From Streptomyces sp. CB02980 (GTDB lineage: Bacteria; Actinomycetota; Actinomycetes; Streptomycetales; Streptomycetaceae): a DNA stretch of 64,000 nucleotides. The DNA lies in contig NZ_JACSCH020000006.1 of NCBI RefSeq assembly GCF_014451325.2, forward strand, positions 186,001-250,000, read 5' to 3'. Positions within the stretch are counted from its first letter, which is position 1. Each line of letters begins with the position of its first letter. A program made the position numbers and the translations under genes. The notes beneath the pieces were generated by a model. The model saw nothing but the letters and a program-made list of their open reading frames with translations. It made no database searches and was not told where the DNA came from. Positions 16,783 to 24,888 of this stretch are shown piece by piece.

Positions 16783-17799
16783 TCAGACCTTCGGCTGCTG
16801 CTGGGTGATGCAGTGGATGCCGCCCCCACCTGCGAAGATCGTGCGGGCGTCGACCAGGACGACCTCGCGTTCCGGGAAGAGGCGGCGGAAGATCTCGGCC
16901 GCCAGTTCGTCGTGCGGGTCGTCGAAGGCACAGAGGACCACGCCGTCGTTGCACAGGTAGTGGTTGATGTACGAGTAGTCGACCCAGTCGCCCTCCTCGT
17001 CCTTGAGGACGGTGGGGGCCGGGATCTCGACGACCTCCAGCGGGCGGCCCTGGGCGTCGGTCTGGCCGCGCAGGATGCTCACGTACATCCGGGAGCGCTC
17101 GTAGTCGGGGTGGGCCGGGTCCTGCTGGCTGTGAACGAGGACCGTGCCGGGGCGGGCGAAGGCGGCGACGATGTCGACGTGGCCCTGGGTGCCGTAGAGG
17201 CCGTAGTCGCCGCTGAGGCCGTGGGGGAGCCAGATCGCCTTCGTCGTGCCGAGCCTGGCGTGGATCTCGGCCTCGACCTGCTCGCGGGTCCACCCGGGGT
17301 TGCGGCCGGCGCCGAGCTGGACGGTGTCGGTCAGCAGGACCGTGCCCTCGCCGTCGACGTGGATCGCGCCGCCCTCGTTCACCAGGGGCGAGGAGAGGAC
17401 GGGGACGCCCGCCGCGTCCGCGACATGGCGGGCGATCTTCGAGTCGTGCCCCCAGCGGGCCCAGTCCTGGCCGCCCCAGCCGTTGAACACCCAGTCCACG
17501 GCGGCCAGTTCGGTGCCGTTGGTGACGAAGGTCGGACCGATGTCCCGCATCCAGGCGTCGTCGAGGTCCCGCTCGACCAGGTCGACGTCCTCACCGACGA
17601 GGGCGCGGGCCGACGCGGCGTCGCCGGGCGCCACCACCATCGTGACCGGCTCGAAGCGGCGTACGGCACGGGCCACGGACGCCCAGGCCGTGCGGGCCTC
17701 GGCGAGCTCGTCGGCGTTGGTGAAGGTGGGGTTGGGGCTGGGCCAGGCCATCCAGGTGCGCTCGTGCGGCATCCACTCGGCGGGCATGCGGTAGGTCAT
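16783..17799 (-). CDS. aguA: Agmatine deiminase
   Basis: A 338-residue guanidine-modifying hydrolase. The N terminus has MPAEWMPHERTWMAWP, substrate-binding DDAWMRDIGPTFV follows at about 79-91, NEGGAIHVDGEGTVLLTD is at about 140-157, and the catalytic cysteine lies in GGGGIHCITQQQP at the C terminus. It converts agmatine to N-carbamoylputrescine and ammonia. The next enzyme, N-carbamoylputrescine amidase, is not beside it. It lies 20 bases after ureC on the same strand, so it belongs to a nitrogen-release operon with the urease genes. Confidence 0.92.
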   Translation of the reverse strand: MTYRMPAEWMPHERTWMAWPSPNPTFTNADELAEARTAWASVARAVRRFEPVTMVVAPGDAASARALVGEDVDLVERDLDDAWMRDIGPTFVTNGTELAAVDWVFNGWGGQDWARWGHDSKIARHVADAAGVPVLSSPLVNEGGAIHVDGEGTVLLTDTVQLGAGRNPGWTREQVEAEIHARLGTTKAIWLPHGLSGDYGLYGTQGHVDIVAAFARPGTVLVHSQQDPAHPDYERSRMYVSILRGQTDAQGRPLEVVEIPAPTVLKDEEGDWVDYSYINHYLCNDGVVLCAFDDPHDELAAEIFRRLFPEREVVLVDARTIFAGGGGIHCITQQQPKV

Positions 17800-17819
17800 G
17801 GTGACAGGTCCTAGAGGAA

Positions 17820-19505
17820 CTAGAGGAAGTAGAGGCGGTTGAGCGAGACGGAGTCGGCCGCCTCGGAGCGGATCGGCGCGCCGTCGAGCGAGACGAGGCC
17901 GGTCCGGCCGTCGACCTGGACGTCTCCGGTGCGGGAGTTGAGCCGCAGGTCGGCCGGGCCGATGCCGCGCGTGCCGCGCACCGGGACGCGGCGGCGGCGG
18001 GTCGGCATCAGGTCGGAACCGAGGTCGACGGCCGCCTGGGCGACGAACGCGACCGAGATGTCGGCGGGCGTGGCGCCGTGTCCGCCGAACAGCGGTCCGA
18101 GGACGAGTGGTTCACAGGTGTCGGTGGCGGCGTTCGGATCGCCCACGACCCCCCACGCGGGGAAGCCGTTCTTGATGACCATCTGCGGCTTGGCGCCGAA
18201 GAACTGCGGCCTCCACAGCACGATGTCGGCCATCTTGCCGACCTCGATCGAGCCGATCTCGTGGGCGAGGCCGTGGGCGATCGCCGGGTTGACGGTGAGC
18301 TTGGCGATGTAGCGGAGCACGCGCGCGTTGTCGTCGTGCGCGCCGTCTCCCTCCATCGGTCCGAGCTCGGCCTTCATCTTCCCGGCCATGGCGAAGGTCC
18401 GGCGTACGGTCTCGCCGGCCCTTCCCATCCCCTGCGCGTCGGAGGAGGTGATCCCGATCGCGCCGAGGTCGTGCAGGACGTCCTCCGCGCCCATCGTCCC
18501 GGCCCGGATCCGGTCACGCGCCATGGCCGCATCACCGGGGAGGTCGGTCTTCAGGTCGTGGACGGAGACGATCATCCCGTAGTGCTCGGCGACGGCGTCG
18601 CGTCCGAAGGGGAGCGTGGGGTTGGTGGAGGAGCCGATGACGTTCGGCACGCCCGCCATCTTCAGGACGTTGGGTACGTGCCCGCCGCCGCAGCCCTCGA
18701 TGTGGAAGGCGTGGATCGTACGGCCGTCCAGGACCCGCAGGGTGTCCTCGACCGAGAGGCACTCGTTCAGGCCGTCACTGTGCAGGGCGACCTGCACGTC
18801 GTGCTCCTCCGCCACCCGCAGGGCGGTGTCGAGCGCACGGGTGTGGGCGCCCATGTCCTCGTGGACCTTGAAGCCGGACGCCCCGCCCTCGGCGAGCGCC
18901 TCCACCAGCGGCGCCGGGTCCGAGGACGAACCCCGGGCCAGGAAGCCGATGTTGACCGGCCAGGCGTCGAAGGCGCCGAACGCGTGCCGCAGCGCCCACG
19001 GCGAGTTCACGCCGACGCCCCACACCGGGCCGAACTCCTGCCCGATGACCGTGGTGACGCCGCTCGCGAGCGAGGCCTCCATGATCCGGGGCGAGAGCAG
19101 ATGGACATGGGTGTCGACGGCTCCTGCGGTGGCGATCAGCCCCTCGCCGGAGACGATCGAGGTGCCGGTGCCGACGACGACGTCCACGCCGTCGAGGGTG
19201 TCGGGGTTGCCGGCCCGGCCGATCGCGTGGATCCGGCCCTCGCGGATGCCGATGGACACCTTGCGGATGCCGAGGACGGCGTCGATCACCAGCACGTTGC
19301 TGATCACGACGTCACAGGTCTCACGGACGGCCGCGGCCTTGAGGTGCAGGCCGTCGCGGGCGGTCTTGCCGAAGCCGGCCAGGAACTCGTCCCCCGGCTG
19401 CTGCGAGTCGGACTCGACGCGGACGACGAGCCCGGAGTCGCCCAGGACGACACGGTCGCCGGCGCGGGGGCCGTGCACGGATGCGTACTCGTACGGGTCC
19501 ATCAC
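17820..19505 (-). CDS. ureC: Urease alpha subunit, divergent type
   Basis: A 561-residue urease catalytic subunit. Nickel ligands are all present: His133 and His135 (DTHVH), carbamylated Lys213 (GFKVHEDMG), His242 (ALHSDG), His268 (HAFHIEGCGGGH) and Asp356 (SSDAQGMGR). The mobile flap is altered: the usual VCHHLD reads SVHDLK, so the flap cysteine becomes Val315 while the catalytic histidine (His316) stays. The start codon overlaps the ureAB stop by 4 bases. No ureDEFG maturation genes are in the window; a second canonical urease elsewhere could supply them. Whether this divergent enzyme hydrolyses urea well is uncertain. Confidence 0.88.
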   Translation of the reverse strand: MMDPYEYASVHGPRAGDRVVLGDSGLVVRVESDSQQPGDEFLAGFGKTARDGLHLKAAAVRETCDVVISNVLVIDAVLGIRKVSIGIREGRIHAIGRAGNPDTLDGVDVVVGTGTSIVSGEGLIATAGAVDTHVHLLSPRIMEASLASGVTTVIGQEFGPVWGVGVNSPWALRHAFGAFDAWPVNIGFLARGSSSDPAPLVEALAEGGASGFKVHEDMGAHTRALDTALRVAEEHDVQVALHSDGLNECLSVEDTLRVLDGRTIHAFHIEGCGGGHVPNVLKMAGVPNVIGSSTNPTLPFGRDAVAEHYGMIVSVHDLKTDLPGDAAMARDRIRAGTMGAEDVLHDLGAIGITSSDAQGMGRAGETVRRTFAMAGKMKAELGPMEGDGAHDDNARVLRYIAKLTVNPAIAHGLAHEIGSIEVGKMADIVLWRPQFFGAKPQMVIKNGFPAWGVVGDPNAATDTCEPLVLGPLFGGHGATPADISVAFVAQAAVDLGSDLMPTRRRRVPVRGTRGIGPADLRLNSRTGDVQVDGRTGLVSLDGAPIRSEAADSVSLNRLYFL

Positions 19506-20305
19506 TTGCCTTCCTCGTCGGACGGGGCGTCTCCGGACGGGGCGTCTTCGGACGGAACTACTCCGGACGGGACGTCTCCGGACGGGACGCCTTCGGACGG
19601 GACGCCTTCGGACGGTCCTTCATCGGACGAGACGCCCAGGTAGCCGCAGGCCGCCGCGCGCCGCAGGGCCTCTTCCCGCGCGCCCGGCGCGTCGAGCGGT
19701 CCGTCGACCAGGCCCGCGAAGCCGATGGCGACGCGCGCGCCGCCGATCGGCACGAGCCCGACCTCCGCCTCGCCGCCCGGGTCGAAGCGGAAGGAGGCGC
19801 CGGCCGGGATGGCCAGCCGCATGCCGTAGGCGGCGGCCCGGTCGAAGTCGAGGCGCGGGTTGACCTCGAAGAAGTGGAAGTGGGAGGTGACGCTCACGGG
19901 GACCGTCGCCGTGTTCCGCACGGGGAGGGTGAGCGCCGGCTCCGACGCCGGGTGCCCGGGGCCCGGCAGCAGCGCGCCCGGCGCGGCCTCGCCCAGGCCG
20001 CCGCCGCCGATCGGGGCGGAGACGACCGCGAGCCGCGAGCCGTCGTCGAAGACGGCCTCGACGTGGACCTCGGTGACCACGTCGGCGACGCCCGGCAGGA
20101 CGTCGTCGGGGCCGAGGACCGAACGGGCGGCCTCGATCGCCTCGGCGAGCCGCTTGCCGTCGCGGGCCGCCTCGCAGACCGTGTCCGCGATGAGCGCGGT
20201 CGCCTCGGGGACATTGAGCCGCAGACCGCGGGCCCGGCGGGCACGGGCGAGCTCGGCGGCGCCGAAGAGCAGCAGCCGGTCGCGTTCCGTGGGGGTCAGT
20301 CGCAC
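19502..20305 (-). CDS. Fused urease gamma/beta subunit with repeat tail
   Basis: A 267-residue fusion. Residues 1-100 match the gamma subunit (MRLTPTERDRLLLFGAAELA...LNVPEATALIAD), and residues about 110-225 match the beta subunit (LPVRNTATVPVSVTSHFHFFEVNPRLDFDRAAAYGMRLAIPAG). Such UreAB fusions occur in actinobacteria and Helicobacter-like ureases. The last 40 residues are an unusual tail of five-residue units (PSEGV, PSGDV, PSGVV, PSEDA, PSGDA) encoded by a 15-bp DNA repeat; this part is not in the urease family. It is the first gene of the ureAB-ureC-aguA unit, divergent from the NCS1 permease. Confidence 0.87.
   Translation of the reverse strand: MRLTPTERDRLLLFGAAELARARRARGLRLNVPEATALIADTVCEAARDGKRLAEAIEAARSVLGPDDVLPGVADVVTEVHVEAVFDDGSRLAVVSAPIGGGGLGEAAPGALLPGPGHPASEPALTLPVRNTATVPVSVTSHFHFFEVNPRLDFDRAAAYGMRLAIPAGASFRFDPGGEAEVGLVPIGGARVAIGFAGLVDGPLDAPGAREEALRRAAACGYLGVSSDEGPSEGVPSEGVPSGDVPSGVVPSEDAPSGDAPSDEEGK
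19517..19630. repeat. 15-bp minisatellite inside ureAB
   Basis: Units of the form GGACGGGACGCCTTC / GGACGGGGCGTCTCC run in tandem with a 15-bp period and encode the acidic PS-x-x-x tail of UreAB. The period is a multiple of three, so copy number can change without breaking the frame. Confidence 0.8.
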
Positions 20306-20323
20306 GTCCGAAACACCTCCTGT

Positions 20324-20409
20324 TTGAGCGACACTCTAAATGTTGTGCGGCTTTCTTCCAAGCATTGACGCGGGGTACAGGCACAGGTCACATTGAGCGT
20401 CACTCTAAA
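20324..20409. promoter_or_regulatory. Pair of direct-repeat operators between ureAB and the permease
   Basis: TTGAGCGACACTCTAAA (20324-20340) and TTGAGCGTCACTCTAAA (20393-20409) differ at one base. Each contains the near-palindrome GAG-N5-CTC. They lie 69 bases apart in the divergent gap, one close to each gene start, as expected for one regulator controlling urease and permease together. The regulator is unknown; the downstream TetR protein is one candidate. Confidence 0.6.
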
Positions 20410-20482
20410 AGTGCTCGCCCTAGCTCGCCCTAGCCCGCCTTAGCCCGCCTTAGCCCGCCGCTCCCGTCCCCCAGGAGTCCCC

Positions 20483-21904
20483 ATGCCGATAGAACAGCGC
20501 GGAGTCGACACCGTCCCCGAGGCCGAACGCACCAGCGGGCCCCGGGATCTCGTCGCGATCCTGCTCGGGTCCAACCTCTGCCTGGGGGTGATCGTCTTCG
20601 GCTGGCTCCCGGTCTCCTTCGGGCTCGGGCTCTGGGCCTCGGTGACCTCCGTCGTCACCGGCACCCTCGTCGGTGTCGCCGTCACCGCCCCGCTGGCCCT
20701 GGTGTCGCTCCGTACCGCCACCAACCTCTCCACCTCCTCCGGTGCCTTCTTCGGCGTACGGGGCCGGCTGGTCGGCTCGGTGGTCGGGCTGCTGCTCTCG
20801 CTGGGGTACACCGCGCTGACGCTGTGGATCGGCGGCGACGTCATGGTGGGGACCCTCGCCCGGCTGGTCGGCCTGCCGACCGGCGGTGCCACGCACGCCG
20901 TCGTCTACGCGCTGCTCGCCGCCTGCACGGCGGTCGCCGCGGTGTACGGCTACCGGCTGCTGCTCAAGCTGAGCAAGGCGCTCGCCGTCGTCATGACCGT
21001 GCTCCTGGCCCTCGGACTCCTCGCGTACGCCGGGGACTTCACGGCGGCGGCGGTGCCGGACACCCCTTACCTGCTCGACTCGTTCTGGCCGACCTGGCTG
21101 CTCTCGGCGGTGGCGGCGGGCCTCAGCGGACCGGTCGCCTTCATCACCCTGCTCGGCGACTACACCCGGTACGTCTCGCCCGAGCGGCACAGCTCCCGTT
21201 CCGTCTGGCGGGCCACCTGTCTCGGCCTGGTCGTCGGGCTGCTGATCCCCCAGCTCTTCGGTACGTTCACGGCGCTCGCCGCCCGCGGCGGGCTCGACTA
21301 CGCGGGACCGCTGGTCGCCGCCTCGCCCGTCTGGTACCTGGTGCCGCTGCTCATCGCGGCCACCGCCGGGTCCGTCGGCAACGCCGGCCTGATGCTGTAC
21401 TCGATGGGTCTCGACCTGGACGCGATCCTGCCCCGGGCCACCCGGGCCCGCGCCACGCTCGTGGTCGCGGCGGTGGCGACGGCCTTCGTCTTCGTCGGCC
21501 ACTTCGCCTCGGACGCCCAGTCGGCGATGACCTCGTTCGTGCTGCTCCTCACGGCGATCGGCACGCCGTGGGCGGTGATCACCCTGATCGGCCATGTGCG
21601 CTGCGGAGGCTCGTACGACCCGGAGGCGCTCCAGGTCTACAACCGGCGCTCGCGCGGCGGGATCTACTGGTTCTCGGCGGGCTGGCACCCGCGCGCCACC
21701 GCCTCCTGGGCGATCGGCGCCGCGGTCGGCCTCGCCGCCGTGTCGACGCCGATGTACGAGGGACCGCTGCTGGCCCTGACGGGCGGAATCGACTGCAGCT
21801 TCGTGCTGTCGGGGCTGGTGGGCGGCACGCTGTACGCGGTCCTGACGCCGAACAGGGCTCCCGGGACCGTGACGGCCCCGGAAGCCCTGGCACAGGCGGA
21901 GTAG
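20483..21904 (+). CDS. NCS1 family purine-cytosine permease
   Basis: A 473-residue membrane protein with about 12 helices. LLGSNLCLGVIVFGWLP at 30-46 is the NCS1 helix 1 pattern. STSSGAFFGVRG at about 83-94 and LLGDYTRYVSPE at about 225-236 are characteristic of the cytosine/allantoin/hydantoin transporter family. The likely substrate is a nucleobase or ureide. Divergence from the urease operon with matching operator repeats supports a role in nitrogen scavenging, such as allantoin or a related compound, but this is inference. Confidence 0.85.
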   Translation: MPIEQRGVDTVPEAERTSGPRDLVAILLGSNLCLGVIVFGWLPVSFGLGLWASVTSVVTGTLVGVAVTAPLALVSLRTATNLSTSSGAFFGVRGRLVGSVVGLLLSLGYTALTLWIGGDVMVGTLARLVGLPTGGATHAVVYALLAACTAVAAVYGYRLLLKLSKALAVVMTVLLALGLLAYAGDFTAAAVPDTPYLLDSFWPTWLLSAVAAGLSGPVAFITLLGDYTRYVSPERHSSRSVWRATCLGLVVGLLIPQLFGTFTALAARGGLDYAGPLVAASPVWYLVPLLIAATAGSVGNAGLMLYSMGLDLDAILPRATRARATLVVAAVATAFVFVGHFASDAQSAMTSFVLLLTAIGTPWAVITLIGHVRCGGSYDPEALQVYNRRSRGGIYWFSAGWHPRATASWAIGAAVGLAAVSTPMYEGPLLALTGGIDCSFVLSGLVGGTLYAVLTPNRAPGTVTAPEALAQAE

Positions 21905-21907
21905 GTA

Positions 21908-22996
21908 CTAGCCCAGCTCGTGCATCCAGCCGTGGACGTCCTCGGCCTTGCCGGTCTGGACGGCGAGCAGCGCGTCGCGCAGCTTCATCGTGACCTCGCC
22001 GGGCTCACCGCCCGACTGCTGCCACTCACCCCGCTCGGACTTGACCGTGCCGACCGGGGTGATCACGGCGGCGGTGCCGCAGGCGAAGACCTCGGTCAGG
22101 GTGCCGTTCTCGCTGTCGGCCTGCCACTGGTCGATGGAGACGCGGCCCTCCTCCGGCTCGAGACCGAGGTCCGCCGCCAGCTTGAGCAGCGAGTCACGGG
22201 TGATGCCGGCGAGCAGCGAACCGGTGAGGGTGGGGGTGACGAGCTTGTTTCCGTACACGAAGTACAGGTTCATGCCGCCGAGTTCCTCGACCCACTTGTG
22301 CTCCACGGCGTCGAGGTAGGCGACCTGGTCGCAGCCCTTCCCGGCGGCCTCGGCCTGCGCGAGCAGCGAGGCCGCGTAGTTGCCGCCGGTCTTGGCGTCG
22401 CCGACGCCGCCGGGGACGGCGCGGACGCGGTTCTCCGAGAGCCAGATGGAGACGGGCTTCACGCCGCCGGGGAAGTACGGGCCGGCCGGGGAGGCGATGA
22501 CGACGAAGAGGTACTCGTTGGCCGGGCGGACGCCCAGGCCGACCTCGGTCGCGATCATGAACGGGCGCAGGTAGAGCGAGGCCTCGCCGCCGTGCTCCGG
22601 GACCCACGCCTTGTCCTGCTGGACGAGGACGTCACAGGCCTCGACGAAGGTCTCGACGGGCAGCTCGGGCATGGCGAGCCGGCGGGCGGAGGCCTGGAAG
22701 CGGCGGGCGTTGGCGTCGGGACGGAAGCTGGCGACCGAGCCGTCGGGACGGCGGTAGGCCTTCAGGCCCTCGAAGATCTCCTGCGCGTAGTGCAGGACGT
22801 TGGTCGCCGGGTCCAGGGAGAGCGGGCCGTACGGCACGAGCTGGGCGTCGTGCCAGCCCCGGCCCTCGGTCCACCGGATGGTGACCATGTGGTCGGTGAA
22901 GTGGCGGCCGAATCCCGGGTTGGCCAGGATCGCCTCGCGCTCCGCGGCGGACAGCGGGCTGGAGGAGGGCTTGAGCTCGATCGTGGGCGTCGTCAT
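21908..22996 (-). CDS. ilvE: Branched-chain amino acid aminotransferase
   Basis: A 362-residue fold-IV PLP enzyme. HYAQEIFEGLKAYRRPDGS, LYLRPFMIATE and SLLAQAEAAGKGCDQVAYLDAVEHKWVEELGGMN are typical; the PLP lysine is in VGDAKTGGNYAASL. It makes Val, Leu and Ile from their 2-oxo acids. The start MTTPTIELKP follows a GAAGGA box; a longer in-frame extension upstream is leader DNA. It lies downstream of leuB but 260 bases away with a hairpin between, so it probably has its own promoter. A 29-codon upstream frame (23096-23010) ending 14 bases before the ATG has no clear leader signature. Confidence 0.93.
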   Translation of the reverse strand: MTTPTIELKPSSSPLSAAEREAILANPGFGRHFTDHMVTIRWTEGRGWHDAQLVPYGPLSLDPATNVLHYAQEIFEGLKAYRRPDGSVASFRPDANARRFQASARRLAMPELPVETFVEACDVLVQQDKAWVPEHGGEASLYLRPFMIATEVGLGVRPANEYLFVVIASPAGPYFPGGVKPVSIWLSENRVRAVPGGVGDAKTGGNYAASLLAQAEAAGKGCDQVAYLDAVEHKWVEELGGMNLYFVYGNKLVTPTLTGSLLAGITRDSLLKLAADLGLEPEEGRVSIDQWQADSENGTLTEVFACGTAAVITPVGTVKSERGEWQQSGGEPGEVTMKLRDALLAVQTGKAEDVHGWMHELG

Positions 22997-23199
22997 GAGT
23001 GCGTGTCCTTCACCGGTTGTGTGGGTAGGACCGCGCGCGCACGCCACTCTCGGAGACTGCTTCGTCCCTGACGAGGTGGACGTCCGAGCATGCCCGCATG
23101 GCACGGCCCCACGTCCGATTATCGCTCGCGGGGACCGGTGCGGGAAACGGGTGAACGCGGTCCTGGGTTCGATGGGGGCACCCGGGGCCGCGCAAGGGT

Positions 23200-23232
23200 C
23201 AGCCGCCGGGCGCTGTGGCGACCCGGCGGCTG
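23200..23232. terminator. Hairpin terminator after leuB
   Basis: CAGCCGCCGGG pairs with CCCGGCGGCTG (11 bp perfect) 24 bases past the leuB stop on the minus strand. Confidence 0.75.
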
Positions 23233-23256
23233 CTGTGGATTGTCAGTCCGGCCGGG

Positions 23257-24297
23257 TCAGCTGGCTACTCGCGCGGCGAGCGCGTCGCCGACCTCGTCCG
23301 TCGTGCGGACGCTGTCGCCGCGCTCGGTGAGGTCTGCCGCGACGGCCTCCTCGACCCGGGCGGCCTCGGTCTCGTAGCCGAGGTGGCGCAGCAGGAGCGC
23401 GACGGAGAGGACGGTGGCCGTGGGGTCGGCCTTGGCCTGGCCCGCGATGTCCGGAGCGGAGCCGTGGACCGGCTCGAACATGGACGGGAACTCGCCGCTC
23501 GGGTTGATGTTGCCCGAGGCGGCGACGCCGATGCCGCCGGAGACGGCCGCGGCGAGGTCGGTGATGATGTCGCCGAAGAGGTTGTCGGTGACGATCACGT
23601 CGAAGCGGGCCGGGTCGGTGACGAGGAAGATCGTCGCGGCGTCGACGTGCAGGTAGTCGGTGGTGACCTCGGGGAACTCGGCCGCGACCTTGGTGAAGAT
23701 GTTCGTCCACAGGTGGCCGGCGAAGGTCAGCACGTTGTTCTTGTGGACCAGCGTGAGCTTCTTGCGCGGGCGGGCCTGGGCGCGGGCGAAGGCGTCACGG
23801 ACGACCCGCTCGACACCGAAGGCGGTGTTGACCGAGACCTCGGTGGCGACCTCGTGCGGGGTGCCCTTGCGGATGGTGCCGCCGTTGCCGGTGTACGGGC
23901 CCTCGGTGCCCTCGCGGACCACGACGAAGTCGATCTCGGGCTGCCCGGCGAGCGGGGTGGCGACGCCGGGGAGCAGCTTCGAGGGACGCAGGTTCACGTG
24001 GTGGTCGAAGGCGAAGCGGAGCTTCAGGAGGAAGCCGCGCTCCAGGACGCCGGAGGGCACCGACGGGTCGCCGATGGCGCCGAGCAGGATGGCGTCGTGC
24101 TTCTTGAGGGAGTCGAGGTCGGCGTCGGTGAGGGTCTCACCGGTGGCGTGGTAGCGCTTGGCGCCGAAGTCGTACTCCTCGGTCTCCAGCTTCACGTCCT
24201 GGGGAAGGACGGCCGCGAGGATCTTGAGGCCCTGGGCCACGACCTCCTGGCCGATGCCGTCGCCGGGAATGACTGCGAGATTGATGCTGTGAGACAT
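23257..24297 (-). CDS. leuB: 3-isopropylmalate dehydrogenase
   Basis: A 346-residue beta-decarboxylating dehydrogenase. It opens NLAVIPGDGIGQEVVAQG. GTIRKGTPHEVATE, KNNVLTFAGHLW and the metal-binding DNLFGDIITDLAAAVSGGIG are in place, with EPVHGSAPDIAG for NAD binding. It oxidises 3-isopropylmalate in leucine synthesis. The short form of about 350 residues is the actinobacterial type. There is no SD consensus immediately upstream; the ATG is preceded by AGGGTGCCGAC. Confidence 0.93.
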   Translation of the reverse strand: MSHSINLAVIPGDGIGQEVVAQGLKILAAVLPQDVKLETEEYDFGAKRYHATGETLTDADLDSLKKHDAILLGAIGDPSVPSGVLERGFLLKLRFAFDHHVNLRPSKLLPGVATPLAGQPEIDFVVVREGTEGPYTGNGGTIRKGTPHEVATEVSVNTAFGVERVVRDAFARAQARPRKKLTLVHKNNVLTFAGHLWTNIFTKVAAEFPEVTTDYLHVDAATIFLVTDPARFDVIVTDNLFGDIITDLAAAVSGGIGVAASGNINPSGEFPSMFEPVHGSAPDIAGQAKADPTATVLSVALLLRHLGYETEAARVEEAVAADLTERGDSVRTTDEVGDALAARVAS

Positions 24298-24377
24298 GTC
24301 GGCACCCTACTCTTCGTCCCATCGTCTGACACGTCACGTCCATCATGTGGACGAAGCGCCATCCGGGTGAAGGTGTG

Positions 24378-24509
24378 TCAGTGGCCGGTGGAGCCGCCGT
24401 TGTCACGGCGGTCGAGGGCGCGCTGGAGGGCGGCGGCGGCGTTCTGCCGGGCCTCGTCGCTGGGACGGTTGGCGGAGTGGCGGACGCGGCGGGCGGTCTG
24501 AGTTGCCAT
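24378..24509 (-). CDS. 43-residue conserved small protein
   Basis: The frame encodes 43 residues: MATQTARRVRHSANRPSDEA, then an Ala/Gln/Arg helix (QNAAAALQRALDRRD) and a short NGGSTGH end. An AAGGAG box sits 11 bases before the ATG. Codon use has strong third-position GC and the composition is basic. No known domain; the basic N terminus and amphipathic helix could bind nucleic acid or a protein partner. Two perfect palindromes lie just upstream. I recall similar short proteins in other streptomycetes but cannot verify this. Confidence 0.68.
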   Translation of the reverse strand: MATQTARRVRHSANRPSDEARQNAAAALQRALDRRDNGGSTGH

Positions 24510-24527
24510 GAGGGATCGACTCCTTGA

Positions 24528-24566
24528 GATCAGTGGTGATCCGAAGTGCGGAGATCAGTGGTGATC
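24528..24566. promoter_or_regulatory. Tandem GATCA-GTGG-TGATC palindromes
   Basis: GATCAGTGGTGATC occurs at 24528-24541 and 24553-24566, each with perfect 5-bp arms. The centres are 25 bases apart inside a 20-base direct repeat. They lie just upstream of the 43-residue gene, so they are probably its operator or a short duplicated regulatory unit. Confidence 0.6.
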
Positions 24567-24749
24567 GAAGGTGCCGGCAGGGGCGGGGAGCGCCGCCGCA
24601 GGGGTTGCCTGCACAGGGGCGTCGCGCTCTCGACCGCCATTCGCTGATGTAGCGAGACGTTCGGCTTCTACAAAGCTAGGGCAGGTCTTCTCATCTGTCT
24701 CCACAGTTACTCGGACTTCCTACTATCTGAGACGGCGCGGGACAGCGCG

Positions 24750-24848
24750 TCAGCCGGCGATGGCCCGCAGCTCGCGGATCAGGGCCCGTACGGCGAGGGA
24801 GGCGGCCGGTTCGGGGTGCCGGTCGCGCGATGAGATCGGCCCTCCTAT
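24750..24848 (-). pseudogene. Possible 3' remnant of a regulator gene
   Basis: In the 379-base gap 24510-24888, a minus-strand frame of 32 codons ends PEPAASLAVRALIRELRAIAG. It has high third-position GC but no start codon before an upstream in-frame TAG. The helix-rich end resembles the C terminus of LysR-type regulators, so it may be what is left after deletion of such a gene. The rest of the gap (24571-24749) holds nothing I recognise. Confidence 0.25.
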
Positions 24849-24888
24849 CTAGTTTGCATTCCTACCTAGCTGGTGCTGCAATACACCC
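24842..24888 (+). promoter_or_regulatory. PadR promoter, probably leaderless, with CCTAnCTAG repeats
   Basis: TTGCAT at 24854-24859 and TGCAAT at 24877-24882 are 17 bases apart, and the ATG follows six bases after the -10 box. No Shine-Dalgarno box is present, so transcription probably starts at the ATG. CCTATCTAG (24844-24852) and CCTACCTAG (24861-24869) flank the -35 box and are likely autoregulatory sites. Confidence 0.55.

Noticed and set aside
23010..23096. 29-codon frame just before ilvE as a leader peptide
   Set aside because: It has scattered Val/Leu codons but no run of branched-chain codons and no U-tract terminator follows before ilvE.
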